Source: Cylindrodendrum hubeiense
Taxonomy: Eukaryota > Ascomycota > Sordariomycetes > Hypocreales > Nectriaceae
DNA length: 64,000 nt
Direction: 5' to 3'
Assembly (NCBI GenBank): GCA_014621425.1
Contig: JAANBB010000039.1
Coordinates: forward strand, 115,942 to 179,941
In this document: positions 1 to 14,070 of the stretch, one piece after another
Layout: each line of letters starts with the position of its first letter
Position numbering within the stretch: position 1 is the first letter of the stretch
Made by a program: the position numbers and the translations under genes
Notes under the pieces: generated by a model
Databases searched by the model: none
The model's input: the letters and a program-made list of their open reading frames with translations, nothing else
Told to the model about the DNA's origin: nothing

Positions 1-718
1 TATCAAGCCATTATATAGACATTGTCCCATGTATCAATAGTGATCATGTTTTTTTTCCAGCCTTACTATGAAAACCTGTTTCCTACTTAACTCTGCTCTC
101 CTTAGTTGCACAAGATGCATAATGCATCTCATGTTTCATTAAACACCATCTGGCATTATTGAGCATTATTTATCTGCTTTCTTACACTATGGGCTTGTGA
201 AAACCAAGACTCAGATAACTCACATGTGTCTCAAGATCGACAGTTACCAGTTGACTAGCCAAGGATGTTCAACTTCTTATGAAAATGGTTGCTTCTCTCT
301 TTTATTTGCTACTAAAGCATAGCGTTTTCTTTCTGGTTGAAAATTTAGTCATCTCAATAAACAATTGAAGGGACATTTACAATGAGGGAGAAAATAGACA
401 TTGCAGCTCAGTGCCTTATGTGGATGGATCTATGCCTCTTAGCCGATGCTTACGGCATCTCTATAAGGTTCCTGTTTTGGGATCTAAAAATATCACTATA
501 CCTTCCAGTAACTAAGACTTTTTGACCTCTCGCTATTTGATTAGTTAAATCTGATTAACTATCACCCGATAGGTCACAAGTTTTATCAGCGTCCAGTCTT
601 GTTACTGCACTGTAAATAAATCGCATCCCAAATTATTATCTTAGCAGACGCATTCGCAGATTTAATCGGTAATCAGTGTAGCCCATGTCACTTCGAAGCG
701 AGTGGCCATTGCTGTCCC
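1..718. other. AT-rich intergenic sequence, no gene seen
   Basis: The stretch is AT-rich with stop codons in all frames. I recognise no coding segment, RNA gene or repeat. It lies 3' of the transaldolase gene. Confidence 0.6.
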
Positions 719-2015
719 TCAACCCGAGTGTTCCCTGACTAGATCCTCCAGCTTCTCCTGGAAGTCGAAAAAGTAGTTGATGGCCTGAATAATCTTGCCC
801 TCGCTGGTTCCAAACCCGCTCCGCGTAAAAGCCAGCTTCCAGGCGCTCTCATCCCCGACGAGGGCCTGGTAATCGCGCTTCTCCCAGCTGTTGTTATCTG
901 GGCCTTGGGCAAAGTAATCTCCAAGCTTGCCATCCAAGGCTGAGATATCGCTCTCGGATAGTGCGCGGAGAAGGGCGGGTGAAATGGTGACGTGTTGAAT
1001 TCCGGCAAGCTGCATCACTTCGCCGACCGACGTAAGCGAAGCGGCCAGGACTTGAGTGCGAAAGTTCTTGGCGATGTAGTAAGCTTGAGCCTCGCGACAG
1101 AAGTCAAAGGCTTTGTGTTCATCCACGGCCCTGGACATGTTAGCGTGATGTTGTCTTGTCATAGGCGGGGGCATCTCACCCGGCCTCAAAATGGACCCTG
1201 AGCTCGTTAACATAGGGAGCAATATAGGTGCACTGTGCATCCGATGCCAAGGCTGCTTGCTCCATGCAGAACATGGTGGTGGCAAGGGTAGAAATGCCCT
1301 TATCCTCCAGGATGCGGCAGGCTTGCAAGCCCTCCCACGTCGCAGGGACCTTGATGCAGACCCGTTTTGCGTCAAATTCAGGTGCCAGAGTCTTGAAGAT
1401 TTGAATAATGCCTGTTTCTATTAGTATAGTCCGGTCAAGTTTAGAGACATTTTAAAGCATACGTTGGGCATTCTCCACAGTCGCTGTCGCCGAATAGGAC
1501 AACTTGGGGTTGGTCTGGATGTGTACATAGCCAGTCAAATTGGGAACAATTGTCAGCTGTAGCTTGGCCATCTAGATCCATGTCAGTTAGTATAAAATCC
1601 TGTGCAATAAAATAGTCACCTACCATAACCTCTACCACGAATTCTTCAAACGCTATGCCGCCTTGAAGCTCCTTCAGCGTGCCTCGGGCGTCACTGACAG
1701 CTTCTTTGATGAGCCCCTCATGGTGTAATTGCGTTTGTCCAGCGATGGATTTGGTGAGTTCAAAAAATGCAATAGCCTATCGGGCAATCAGCTCTCAGGT
1801 TCCACTCGACGCGACAGATATTCCGGAGTTGGGAGATTGAAATACCTGGTTTGAGGTGCAGTCCACGAATGGGCCTAGGTCTTTGGCGACTGCATTCAAG
1901 TCAGCCATTGGCTGTCACCAAACACTCGATTTATTACAAAAGACATACCATTGACGTCGAGGGTATCGCAATCGACCCGGCTGGTCTCTCGGAGGGCGTC
2001 CAGAAGAGTAGGCAT
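719..2015 (-). CDS. Transaldolase, six exons
   Basis: Transaldolase moves a dihydroxyacetone unit between sugar phosphates in the non-oxidative pentose phosphate pathway, in the cytosol. My model has exons 2015-1949, 1889-1846, 1776-1624, 1571-1463, 1411-1180 and 1130-719, giving 338 residues, the usual family length. All introns are GT-AG; the third has a TACTAAC branch site just before its acceptor. Recognisable blocks after splicing are LTIVPNLTGYVHIQTNP, then RVCIKVPATWEGLQA, whose lysine is the expected Schiff-base residue, then GISTLATTMF. The start is the first ATG that opens with a transaldolase-like N-terminus (MPTLLDALRETS). The sequence is closer to the divergent fungal transaldolases, some of which sit in metabolite clusters, than to the housekeeping form, but no cluster enzymes lie beside it. 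It is divergent from COX10. Confidence 0.85.
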
Positions 2016-3076
2016 TACTGTGAAGGGAGCGAGGGCGATATGTCGCGTGGGTTGGGCACGAGGAATTACGATGGAAATAGGGAGAACTTGGGGAAATACA
2101 CGACGGATTGCTCGTTTGGATGTGAGAAACCGAAGAAACCGGAACAAGGTGAATGATGCCCGCATCGCATTCTTATGGGGCGCGTTTTGGTGGCTAGATT
2201 AACGTTGACGATTTGGCTCGGCATGCGCGACAGCGTGTCCCCCGCTCTCAACGCAACATTCTAGCATATGGCAATTCATTCGCTCGGCTCGACCCTCCTG
2301 AAGTACCAGGCCGACTTCTGCTCTTCAGGTGACTCTGGGGCGTCTCCATATTGCGGCTACAACTGCCAACGAGACACTGAACTGTGGTGGGGACGCTTGA
2401 ATGGGAGCCCAAGTCCTCTCCACACCCCATAATTCCCATTCTAGGCTGCCACATTTCGTCCCTCGAGCGGCTCCGACTGCGCTGGATCGTCGGAGAAGGA
2501 GGAGGGGAGATGGCGAGATCACATGGGATGTGGAAGCGCAAACATGGAGCCAATTGACACGGGGGACTCCTCCATGTCGAAACGACTAGGCGCAGTGCTA
2601 CTACTGAATGCGTTTAGAGGCATCTCGGCAGTAATCCATGGCTCGCCTTGATCGACCGCTTTGGCTGCAGCCACCAAAGACAACCCGGAATTGGCAGCTG
2701 TGCCGAGAAGACTTGAAGGCTAAAAGATTCGGGGCGTGGAGGGGATGGTGTGGAGGGGATGGTGTGGAGGAGATGGAGTGGAGTGTGAGAGCTGACCGGG
2801 CGTGGGGGGATCCCGAATGTTGGAGGCACAACGAACGAACCACTCGGGCCGTTGAGAACCACACGTGCCGTATCACGTGCCACATCCGTTTCCCCAGAAC
2901 TTCCCCATTCGGAAGAAACCACCAAGAAATCTGCCCTCACATCACGAGTCGTACCACTGCCCACAGCCAACATCGCGCCAGGCGCCCTGCACCACCTCTC
3001 CTTTTCCCCAGCTCCCGCGCAACGGTAATGGATTGAGATTTCCCTCGGGACGCCATGAACCGAGCGCCAGGCGACT
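2016..3076. promoter_or_regulatory. Divergent intergenic region, transaldolase/COX10
   Basis: This 1.06-kb region separates two divergent genes and must hold both promoters. It is CT/GA-rich near COX10. A 14-bp unit (tggaggggatggtg) is repeated in tandem, two exact copies and one degenerate copy, at 2737-2778. No canonical TATA box is evident on the COX10 side. Confidence 0.5.
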
Positions 3077-3150
3077 ATGCGACCACCACGATGTCTCGTC
3101 CCCGCCACGGAGCTCCAGTCTTGGAGAGTGCTCTCCGGAGCCCCTCATAG
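3028..3150 (+). promoter_or_regulatory. Upstream ORFs before COX10
   Basis: Two ATGs precede the COX10 start at 3077. One makes a minimal ATG-GAT-TGA uORF at 3028-3036. The next, at 3055, opens a 31-codon frame that overlaps the COX10 start in another frame and stops near 3150. If both lie in the mRNA they could limit translation. Transcription start is unknown, so this remains possible rather than shown. Confidence 0.35.
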
Positions 3151-4630
3151 CAGCCCTTTTGCGTCGCTGACGGTGCGACGATGGATGTCGTCGCCCGCCG
3201 CCTTCCAGGCGCCCCGGATGGCCGGTGTCTTGCCATTGAGGGGCCCTGCCTTTTTTCTATCCAACCGACTCTTTGAGCGATCCAATTGCCTCGATTTCAT
3301 CGTCTCACGCCGTGCCAATGGTGGCATTGCGTCCACGGCCGCCGCCGCCTCGACCCCCGAAGCTGCCGACTCAGCCACCTCTATCTCCTCCCAATCCTCC
3401 CAATCCGACTCGACTATCGCTCCTCATCGTCGACGACAAGCTCAACGCCGCGAAAAGGCTGCCGCTGCCGCCGCCGCCGACGGAGAAAAGCCTCTACCTC
3501 TCGATGCCTCGTCGCTTTTAACCACCCATGCCGCCGCCCAACCGACCAATTCCATCCGCCGGACCGTTTCGATCTTGATGTCCCTCTCGAAGCCTCGATT
3601 GACCATGCTTGTCGTCCTGTCGGCCATGGCTACATATGCGCTCTACCCAGTTCCTGAGATGCTGGCTCCGAGCACTACCGAAACGCCAAGCTTGAGCCCT
3701 CTGACGTTGCTCTTCCTCACCACCGGCACAACTCTCTGCTCGGCCAGTGCGAATGCACTCAACATGCTTTACGAGCCTGCCACCGACGCCAAGATGAGCC
3801 GAACTCGAAACCGTCCCTTGGTGAGACGCCTCATCTCGACCCGTAGCGCCGTAGCCTTCGCTATCTTGGCTGGAGCCACTGGAGTGGGAGCATTGTACGT
3901 GGGCGTCAACCCAACCGTTTCATTCCTGGGATTCGCCAATATTGTGATATACGCCGGCATGTACACCCCGCTCAAGCGGATAAGTGCCTTTAATACCTGG
4001 CTCGGCGCTGTGGTGGGTGGCATTCCGCCTCTAATGGGTTGGGCTGCAGCAGCTGGCGAGGCTGCCACCAAGGACGGCTCCTGGCGAGAACTTTTGTTTG
4101 CCAATGACGGTTCCTCAATTGGCGGCTGGCTCATGGCTGGATTGCTCTTTGCCTGGCAGTTTCCCCATTTTATGGCCCTCAGCTGGCCCATCCGCGAGGA
4201 GTACAAGACTGCTGGTCTTCGCATGCTAGCATGGACGAACCCGGCACGCAACGCCCGCGTCGCCCTCCGATACAGTTTCGTCTTTATGCCTCTCTGTGTC
4301 GGACTATGCGCTGCTGGGGTCACTGATTGGTCATTCGCTGTTACCAGTTTTCCTATTAACGCCTGGCTCCTGCGAGAGGCCGTGCGTTTCTGGCAAACTG
4401 AGGGTCACCACGGCACCGCGAGAGGCCTGTTCTGGGCAAGCATTTGGCATCTGCCCGGTGTAATGATCTTGGCTCTTCTGCATAAGAAGGGTATGTGGAG
4501 CAGGGCGTGGAACAGCCTATTTGGTGAAGATGAGGGCGAATGGGAAGAAGAGGAGTTGGACGAGATGGTAATCATGGAGGCGGAGAACCCGAGTGATCGG
4601 TTGCGAGACGCCAAGCCGTCGAGCTCATGA
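3077..4630 (+). CDS. COX10: Protoheme IX farnesyltransferase (heme O synthase), mitochondrial
   Basis: COX10 joins a farnesyl group to protoheme IX to make heme O, the first step to heme A for cytochrome c oxidase, in the inner mitochondrial membrane. It is a single open frame of 517 residues. The N-terminal 150 residues are rich in Arg, Ser and Ala, as in a matrix-targeting presequence. The UbiA-type prenyltransferase core follows. The first Asp/Asn motif is NMLYEPATDAKMSRTRNRP near residues 228-246. The second conserved block, YTPLKRISAFNTWLGAVVGG, is near 296-315, and HFMALSW is near 364. Several hydrophobic segments fit a polytopic membrane protein. The tail is acidic (EDEGEWEEEELDE) and probably exposed. 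Start 3077 is the first in-frame ATG. Family assignment is firm; the precise start is less so because of the upstream ATGs. Confidence 0.95.
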   Translation: MRPPRCLVPATELQSWRVLSGAPHSSPFASLTVRRWMSSPAAFQAPRMAGVLPLRGPAFFLSNRLFERSNCLDFIVSRRANGGIASTAAAASTPEAADSATSISSQSSQSDSTIAPHRRRQAQRREKAAAAAAADGEKPLPLDASSLLTTHAAAQPTNSIRRTVSILMSLSKPRLTMLVVLSAMATYALYPVPEMLAPSTTETPSLSPLTLLFLTTGTTLCSASANALNMLYEPATDAKMSRTRNRPLVRRLISTRSAVAFAILAGATGVGALYVGVNPTVSFLGFANIVIYAGMYTPLKRISAFNTWLGAVVGGIPPLMGWAAAAGEAATKDGSWRELLFANDGSSIGGWLMAGLLFAWQFPHFMALSWPIREEYKTAGLRMLAWTNPARNARVALRYSFVFMPLCVGLCAAGVTDWSFAVTSFPINAWLLREAVRFWQTEGHHGTARGLFWASIWHLPGVMILALLHKKGMWSRAWNSLFGEDEGEWEEEELDEMVIMEAENPSDRLRDAKPSSS

Positions 4631-5418
4631 CGGCAATGTAAAACAGATGTATGATTGACAGGGCGGCATTCGAGGGGATGCGACAAGACCTGGCATCCGC
4701 CTCACCGAGAAGTGGCTCATTTTGTCGCACTTCGTTTGCACACGACTCAACACCATTGTAGACTATATATAGGTCATATTTAAGACTCAAATGACGGGGA
4801 CGTAACCAAATGAACAAAAACAGGCAAATGTGTATTCTCAGTGCGGGACTAGTCCAATATCCTAGATAATGCCATCACATCCCCATGCCCTGGTATCTCT
4901 ATCTCTAGTGTACAAGACAAGCGAAAGTCATCTCGGCCAATTGCCACCATTTTGGAAATAAACAAAAGAAAAAGCAAGAAAATATCATTACGCGGCCTCC
5001 AACCAACTCCAGGGGAAACAGAAAAGCAACGGGAAAACAGGAAAAAAGCAGGTTGCTGATCATAATCGTTTCGTTATCCAGAGCGCCGTGAACACCGTAA
5101 CCTGGGGCTGCTCGCCATTCAGAGAGACATAAGGGAAGCAGACTGAAAAGACTGGTAGCATGAGAGTGATTGAGGATGGCGGCCCAAACGACGGAGAAGG
5201 AATGGACGGTGACTGGTGGGAATCTCTGTGAAGAGGAAGCCAGGAGGAGTAATAATGGAATGAGGGAGATAGTTGAGCGAGGGAGTGGGTGTATGTATGT
5301 GTGTCGAGTGTGTATGAGTGCCGTGTGAGTGTGAGTGTGAGCGTCGTGTCGTGATTTTATAAGTATGTCGTAGGTGTGTTGTGTTGTAAGTGAACCCTCA
5401 GCTGGAACTGGTCGCCCT
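4631..5418. other. Convergent 3' region with GT-rich low-complexity tract
   Basis: This lies between the 3' ends of COX10 (+) and the Myb gene (-). It holds a GTGTGAG/GTATGT-rich tract at about 5273-5345, which would be CA-rich in the Myb 3' UTR. The open frame antisense here is low-complexity (THTHT, LLLLL) and I do not take it as a gene. Confidence 0.5.
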
Positions 5419-5674
5419 CTAGACGCCAGGACCACCACGAGGCCTGTTGATAATGTGCCCAATGCCCATATCTGAACTCTGAGGTCGGTTCGTGCTCAAG
5501 TATGGGCTGTTGCCCTGGCTGTGGCCGTTGCCGGCGTGGGCTCCGTATCCATGGCCGGCGCTGGCAGTGGAGCTCACACTCGATGAGTATCCGTGACCTC
5601 CGTACCCGACTCCGTAGGCACTCATGCCGTACGCGCCAGGGTTTGCGCTGAGCGCCGCCATGTGAGCGTGCGGT

Positions 5675-5706
<32 letters not shown>

Positions 5707-6565
5707 TTGATGTTGCTGCTGCTGCTGCATGGCCTGGTACGTGGCCGCAGCCGAAGCCGTGCTGGAGTGCGCCGAATGCATGACCGACGACGTCGTCTCG
5801 GGGCTACTATAGGATGCGTCTAGTTCGTCAACCGGGGTCAGGCCCATGCCGGAGATGCCGCTGTCGTCGTCATACCCTGAGAGAGCACCGCCTGACTCGA
5901 GACGGTCGCGGCGGGCAGCGGCCCGGGCGGCGCTTTGCAGATTTTTAAGGCCGTTGGACATGCACTAGAAGAGGAATCACAGGTTAGTTTCTGGATATAC
6001 AAGACAGAGTTTGTTGTGAGGGGAGATATCGCACCTTTTGCTCGACGACATTCCACTTCTCTCCGGTTCGGGCAGCCAGCCCGCTCCAGATCTCCTTGCG
6101 CATGCTCATGTACTCACGAGCGAGGCGCTGGAGCTTCTGGTTGTCCCAATCGTCCGAGCCCTTGCGCTCCATCAGTCGCTCATGGCGTTTGCGGCAGGCA
6201 TTGGGCGTCTTGGTCGGGAAGAAGTTGGCCTGGATCTGGCCCCAGTTGAGGCCCTGCATGCGTGCACTCAGCAGCTGCTGGTCATCTTGGGGCGTCCAGG
6301 CTCCCGAACTGGCGCGATGTTGAACGGGGGGCGGGACAGAGACGGCAGATGTGCTGCTGGGTGCGTATGAGTCGTAGGTGGGCTGCTGAACCTGGGCCTG
6401 AGCCTGCAGTGCCATGGAAGAGGCAGAGGTAGTGGGGACGTTGTAGTAGTTGCTGGGCATAGCTATGCGTTGCTGGCTATACAGGGGAGAAGGAGCCAGA
6501 GAGACGGGCATGGGTGCTCCGTAGCGGCTGTGAGAGCTGCTCGAGTTCCTGGTGTGTTTCGGCAT
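5419..6565 (-). CDS. Myb/SANT-like transcription factor with polyglutamine tract
   Basis: Two exons, 6565-6035 and 5964-5419, joined by a 70-bp GT-AG intron, encode 358 residues. A Myb/SANT-type repeat runs at about 88-133: GAWTPQDDQQLL, then NWGQIQANFFPTKTPNACRKRH. A second helical repeat of similar kind (YMSMRKEIWSGLAARTGEKWN) spans the splice site at about 150-185. The C-terminal half is low-complexity: a glutamine run at about 257-274 broken by one His, followed by a Gly/Tyr/Ser-rich region. The protein is probably a nuclear DNA-binding regulator of the fungal Myb family also seen in developmental regulators; I cannot name the orthologue. The gene-free stretch upstream is over 3 kb, which is common for regulatory genes. 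Start 6565 (MPKHTRNSSS) is preferred over an in-frame ATG 72 bp upstream. Confidence 0.85.
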
Positions 6566-9500
6566 GATGGCGAAGTGATTGTATGATAGGATGGTAGGCA
6601 AGGTAGAGCGAATGGTTCCAAAGTCGATTGGTGACAAGGAAGAAGACGTCCGGGATGTTGTCGGACCCTTGAAAGCGAGGGAGGATATTACCGATTAGGC
6701 GGGTGGAAAGAGGGTAAAGGCCTGGGTCAACCGGCCTGGTCTGTAATGGTCTCGTGGAGGTCGGCCGTGGTCTAGAGAAGTGGCCGAAACAAGAGGGTCC
6801 GGACGGTCATATATGGGTATAAGGAGTAAGGAGATAACGAAGGAGACGAGGATGAGAGAAGCGAATTCGAGGCCTGGCTGGTCAAGAAAGCGACAGAGGA
6901 AACGTGACAGAGACGAATGAGACCGAGAGACTAGGAAAAAAGGAAAAGGAAAATAGGAAAAAAGATGGAACTTGGTGTTTGAGCGAGAGCGTGTTTGAGG
7001 AGAGAGTAAAAAGAATGAGGCCATGAGAGGGCCGGATATGAAGCAGCTTTAAGCTCGCGGAGCGGCCGCGGGTGGATCGCAGAACAGAGCAAAAGACAAA
7101 GACCAATCTTGCCCTGGGCGGTTGCGCCGCTGAAACGAGACACAGGTACCGAAGGGGAAATGAAACGACACACTTGTGTCTGGGGCAGAGAGTATGCCGC
7201 GAATGGGCCGCTGATATTGGTCGGCGAGGCGGCTGTCTGGGAGCTGGGCGGTTAGAAGGGTCCCGGGAGGGCGGCTACGGGGCGGGAGCCAGAGAGGGTC
7301 TCCTGACTGTGGGCAGACGGGGGCCCGCGCGGGAGGTGGGATTGACATGCGGTACATAGTACGGATGGGTATGAGGAAGCGCCAGCGCCTCGGTGCGTGG
7401 CGGTCAGGGCATCAGACAGTTCCGGATCTGGTGGGAGACGGGTTCGTGGCCGTTGGTCTGTCTGTCGCAGAGCCAACACCGGGGCGGCAGCGAGGCCGTG
7501 GCGTGGTCCTGTTCGGATGGTGTGGGCTATCATAGACAGAAGCGGACGAGCACGAGGGTGAAGCAGATCCTGAAGCATCTCAGAGCCAGCCATCGTGCAG
7601 GTTTCAGAGGCTTCCATGACATCAGGCTGGGGGGGGGCTGCAGTCTGCAGAGAGCCATCCCGCAACGGCGCGGCGAAATAGTGGCGCCTAACGAAATGAA
7701 CGGGATCATTGCATTGCATGGATGGCGTGGTGGGGAGGGGGGGACGGGCATCGGAGATAATGCGCCCACTGGGTGCCTCATGGGGGCGAGAGCCTCCCTT
7801 CAGCTTGCCACGAACGAGTTGGGCGTGGGAAGGTCTGCAGCGGCAGCGCCAGTGCGCCGTGGGCGGGGGGCAGCCGGTGCGACATGCGCATCATTGACGC
7901 AGCAGCAGCGGCGGCGGCAGCATCGGCGAGGGCCCCACACGGGGCGAGCACGAAATCCAGGTACCCGCAGGACCCCTGGATCGGGGAGGCGTTGGCGCTG
8001 AAGAGCTGGGGGAGCTCGCGGGATGGGATGGGATCGCCAGCGCCCACGAGGGGCTAACACCGAGTCTGTGGTGTTGAAGTGCGTAACGTGGAAATTCGAG
8101 CTGGTGTGGGGCTGCCGGCCGCCCAATTGGCCGCCCGCGTGCAGGCGCGCGTTTAACTCAAAATTAAGCGGCTCCCGAACGAGCTAGCGCATCTATTTTT
8201 GGCCCTCCCCCGGCACCTGATTGGCCGCTGTAATTCGCATGTACCTCCCCACCGCCATCCGCTGGCAAGATACTTGGCACTCCGCAAAACTCCCCCTCAC
8301 AGGCTGGGAGCGCGAGCGCTGGGGGATCCATGGACGGCGTCTCTGGCTCTGGTTGTCTGGGCTACCTAAAGCACCCTCGAGGACGGGCGGGCGAGCGCTT
8401 GCAAGGTCACAGCAATGGTCCACAGAGCAGCGCCAGGCGTGTACTGACGCACCGGGGCAGTTTCAGGTCGAGCCGGCGGCCTGCGAGCACCGGACGGCGA
8501 GCAGAGACAGGTGCGGCCGCCGTGGTGCACTCTGGTGTTGTTCTGGCTCGACGATAGAACCATGTCGGTCCGCTGTGCGTACGCCACTGGTCAGTTCGGT
8601 GGACATGTGGCGGCGACCTGATGTTTTTTTTGCCTTTCGATGCCACAGACGGATGCCCACCTGTTCGTCGCAGAACCGGCGCTGGCATGACAGGGGCGCG
8701 CTGGCCTGCCGACTGCGACGCTGGAGGATGCTCCCAAACCCAGGCCAAGGGGCAGACATGTTTGATTGAGGAATCAGGATATCGAAGTATACTACGCAGT
8801 ATGTAACAACCATTTAGCCTCAATTCGTCTATGACGACATTCACTGGAAGAGACAGACAAGACTGATGCCAATGATTGAGAGGCACGCAGCAAATTTCTG
8901 AGCGTCACTGAGACGGAACATTTACAGAATTAGAACACTTACACCGTCTGCCGCTGTGGTTTTAAGCGCCTTCCATAATTAGACTTGAGCTAGGTCTGAT
9001 GCTCATTTTCTACCGCCGCCGCCTAAGTTGTGGGACGCTTCTCGCTTCGATCTTGGCGTGTCGAGTTACCCTATACCCATCGCCAACCCGAACCGGGCAA
9101 GCCTCAACACCAGGTGCCTTACACAGAAGGCACCTCGCTTCTTAATATTCGTAGATGGTGACTTTTAAATGTCTTTAATTTTAAATTGTAGAGACCTTAA
9201 CCTCTTTCACTAGTACCTGGCATAAATCTCTGTCATTTACCTTTGGAAGAAGTTCTGGTGAGATCTTCGAGACAGTTTAGATCAATGTTGTCACACCCAC
9301 TACAATTCATACGCATGAGAAAAACCCATAAATTCTAGCAATAATAAAATACGTGATGTCTTACAAATAAAAGAGAAAAAATATTACTATTTTGATAAGC
9401 ATTATAATCGTATTTAATGTATATTGACTCTGGATTTATTCCTCACCCGTGTGTCACATCAGGGATTGATGGGTGCGAATAGCAGCACTCATTTAGAAAG

Positions 9501-9730
9501 TGGGTGTTTCGAAAACTGAAGTCAGAATCACTGGGGCGTGGGGGACAAAGGTCATAAATCATGTCAGTGTCATTCTCGTAACCCTAACCTTTTAAACTAA
9601 TTGCCAACCAGAAAAAGCCCGTAAGGAACCCAGTCAAACGAGCCACCCCCCCAAGTACCGCCAACAGTCATACACCAGAAGATCCCAAGGGCCATAGATA
9701 GTCGAAATACGTATTGAGAACAGCCACCCA
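6566..9730. other. Long GC-rich to AT-rich gene-free stretch upstream of the Myb gene
   Basis: From 6566 to about 8900 the DNA is GC-rich with overlapping open frames on both strands that look like composition effects; none has a recognisable domain. It probably holds a long leader and promoter for the Myb gene. From about 9150 to 9450 it turns AT-rich. A perfect 9-bp inverted repeat with a 6-base loop (AGGTGCCTT...AAGGCACCT) lies at 9112-9135. Confidence 0.5.
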
Positions 9731-12109
<2,379 letters not shown>

Positions 12110-12230
12110 CCAGGGCAAGAGAAGTCACGAGAGAGGGAATCCAAATCCGTCACCCGGGCGCGGTGAAGCCCATGAATGCACTTTATCAACCCGAGGAGCG
12201 GGTGGAGCCTGTCGGTGGTTCGGCGGTGAC

Positions 12231-12257
12231 GAAACCGGGCAAACCGGCGAAACCGGG
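12231..12257. repeat. 9-bp AAACCGG tandem repeat, three copies
   Basis: Three units of the form (g/c)aaaccgg(g/c) follow each other at exact 9-bp spacing. Each contains a CGGTTT core on the other strand. Zinc-cluster activators of sugar genes bind CGG-containing sites, so this could be an operator; that is inference only. Confidence 0.55.
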
Positions 12258-14004
12258 GCCCCCAGCCGGNATGGGCCACCGCGCAGAGGCGCAAACACGC
12301 CAACAGACCAGCCGTACCAATAGACTACAAACAGTTTATCACGGTCGACGACGATAGCAGCCGCGCGACGACGGGAGCCGCACTACGGCGTCCTAATATG
12401 CCAGCATGGCACAGCAGACTCGAGGGCCCCCTCACGCCTCCGCAGTGGGCAGCCGGCCAGCGCCGCTCCGGTTCGTGCGCTTCGCCCGCACAAGCGTGGC
12501 TCCTCGATTGGCGCGCTTGGGCAACTGCCGTGGTGCCGTGCGACTCGCTGCATCAGTCCTCGACTCGCTATTCGACTCGCTACTACGAGCACTCAGCGCA
12601 GTTCCGCTATTTCCTACTGGCGCCGTCCCCGCACAACACGAGACGTGAAAAGCGGCCGGGGCCCCGGCGACAGGTGTGTGGTCCGCTTGTGCGCCGTGGG
12701 CCCTCCGCTGGTGGCGTGAGCAGCCGTCGTCCACTGTCGCTCGGCGTGTGCTCGGGGAACCATTGCTGCGACCTTCCACCAGTCATGGCCGGGCGCCGTG
12801 TCCTGCCATGTCCTTTGCGAACCCGCCTTGTCCATGATGCGCTTTACCTACCGAGTTGTGCGGCGCCCGTGCGAATGCCCCCCCGGTCGCGGACCCCCGG
12901 ACCACTCCACCGCGCGAGGCCCAAGGAGCCCTGACAAGCCCTGACGGGCCCTGGCGAGCCCTGATGAGGTTTGGAGCGCTCCCGTCATCAACAGCCGCAC
13001 GCTGGTCGGGACATTGTCGACGAGTACGAGAACGGCATATGTTCCGTCGTCTGGGGCGAGGATCCTGTGGGGGTCCCACGGGGGATCACCAGCCAGCTGT
13101 CTCCGACACGCTACCACCACGCTATCATTCTGTGCATGGAGTATGCGTGGAGTTGGGCTGGGGAGCTGGCTGGGGAGCTGGCTAGGGGCCGATAGACGTA
13201 GGACAGCCAGCCCGACAATGGCATATACGACATAGTTACAAACCAACACATGGGAGACGAACACAAAGACATGCGGAAACCCACCGCCGCGGCACCTTCA
13301 CCAGCCAACACTGTCCAGTCCAACAGTCCAACAGTCCACCACACCCATGCCTCGTTGACATCCCTTGACATCAGTCGGTGGAGTCTCTCCACAAGGCTAA
13401 ATAAGCATCCCTTCATCACTTCGCAGCGTCTCCAACGCTCAACCAACTCCATCGTCGTCGAGAAACCCACAAGTGGCAGTGTTCTCCGCGGGACCCGCCG
13501 CACGCTTCCTATTCCCAGCCCAAAACCCCAATACCTACCCATGCGGGGAAGCTCGGCCCCCGTCCCCCAGCTGCCCCTCGTACTTTTCCTCCTCCCCTAG
13601 TGTGATGTTTCCTTCTGCGTGGTGATGTTCCCTTCCCGTCCCGCAACACGACGACGTCTGGGGGAGCCGCGGGACGGGATTGTCAAGAGTGATGCCATCC
13701 CCCCCGGGGGTGGAGAACGCGTGTCGTGTCGGTGGCTCGGGACAGCGTCAAGGCCAGAGCCCTGCCGTGTATGGGGAATGGCATGGATCGACGTGGGCCG
13801 TAGGATGGCCTTTGCATCCGGATGGACGCGGTCGGAACCTGTTGGTGATGCGATGCTGGATGTGATGCTGTATGGGAGATGCTTAAAAGGCCCGGCTGTC
13901 GCCGCTCATCAACGGTTGCATTTCTGGCAGGCATAGTCTCTTGTCTTTGTCTGGAGTCAATTCAACTACAGTCAAGTTGAGTGACGCAATCTTGTCTTTG
14001 TGCA

Positions 14005-14010
14005 TATAAA
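14005..14010 (+). promoter_or_regulatory. TATA box of the sugar transporter
   Basis: TATAAA lies 61 bp before the transporter ATG, a close but workable distance for a short fungal leader. The ATG context (caccgccaccATGG) is a near-ideal Kozak context. Confidence 0.5.
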
Positions 14011-14070
14011 GGGCGACGAGATAGCAATCCACAACACCTTACGCGCCTTTACATCCCCCCCACCGCCACC

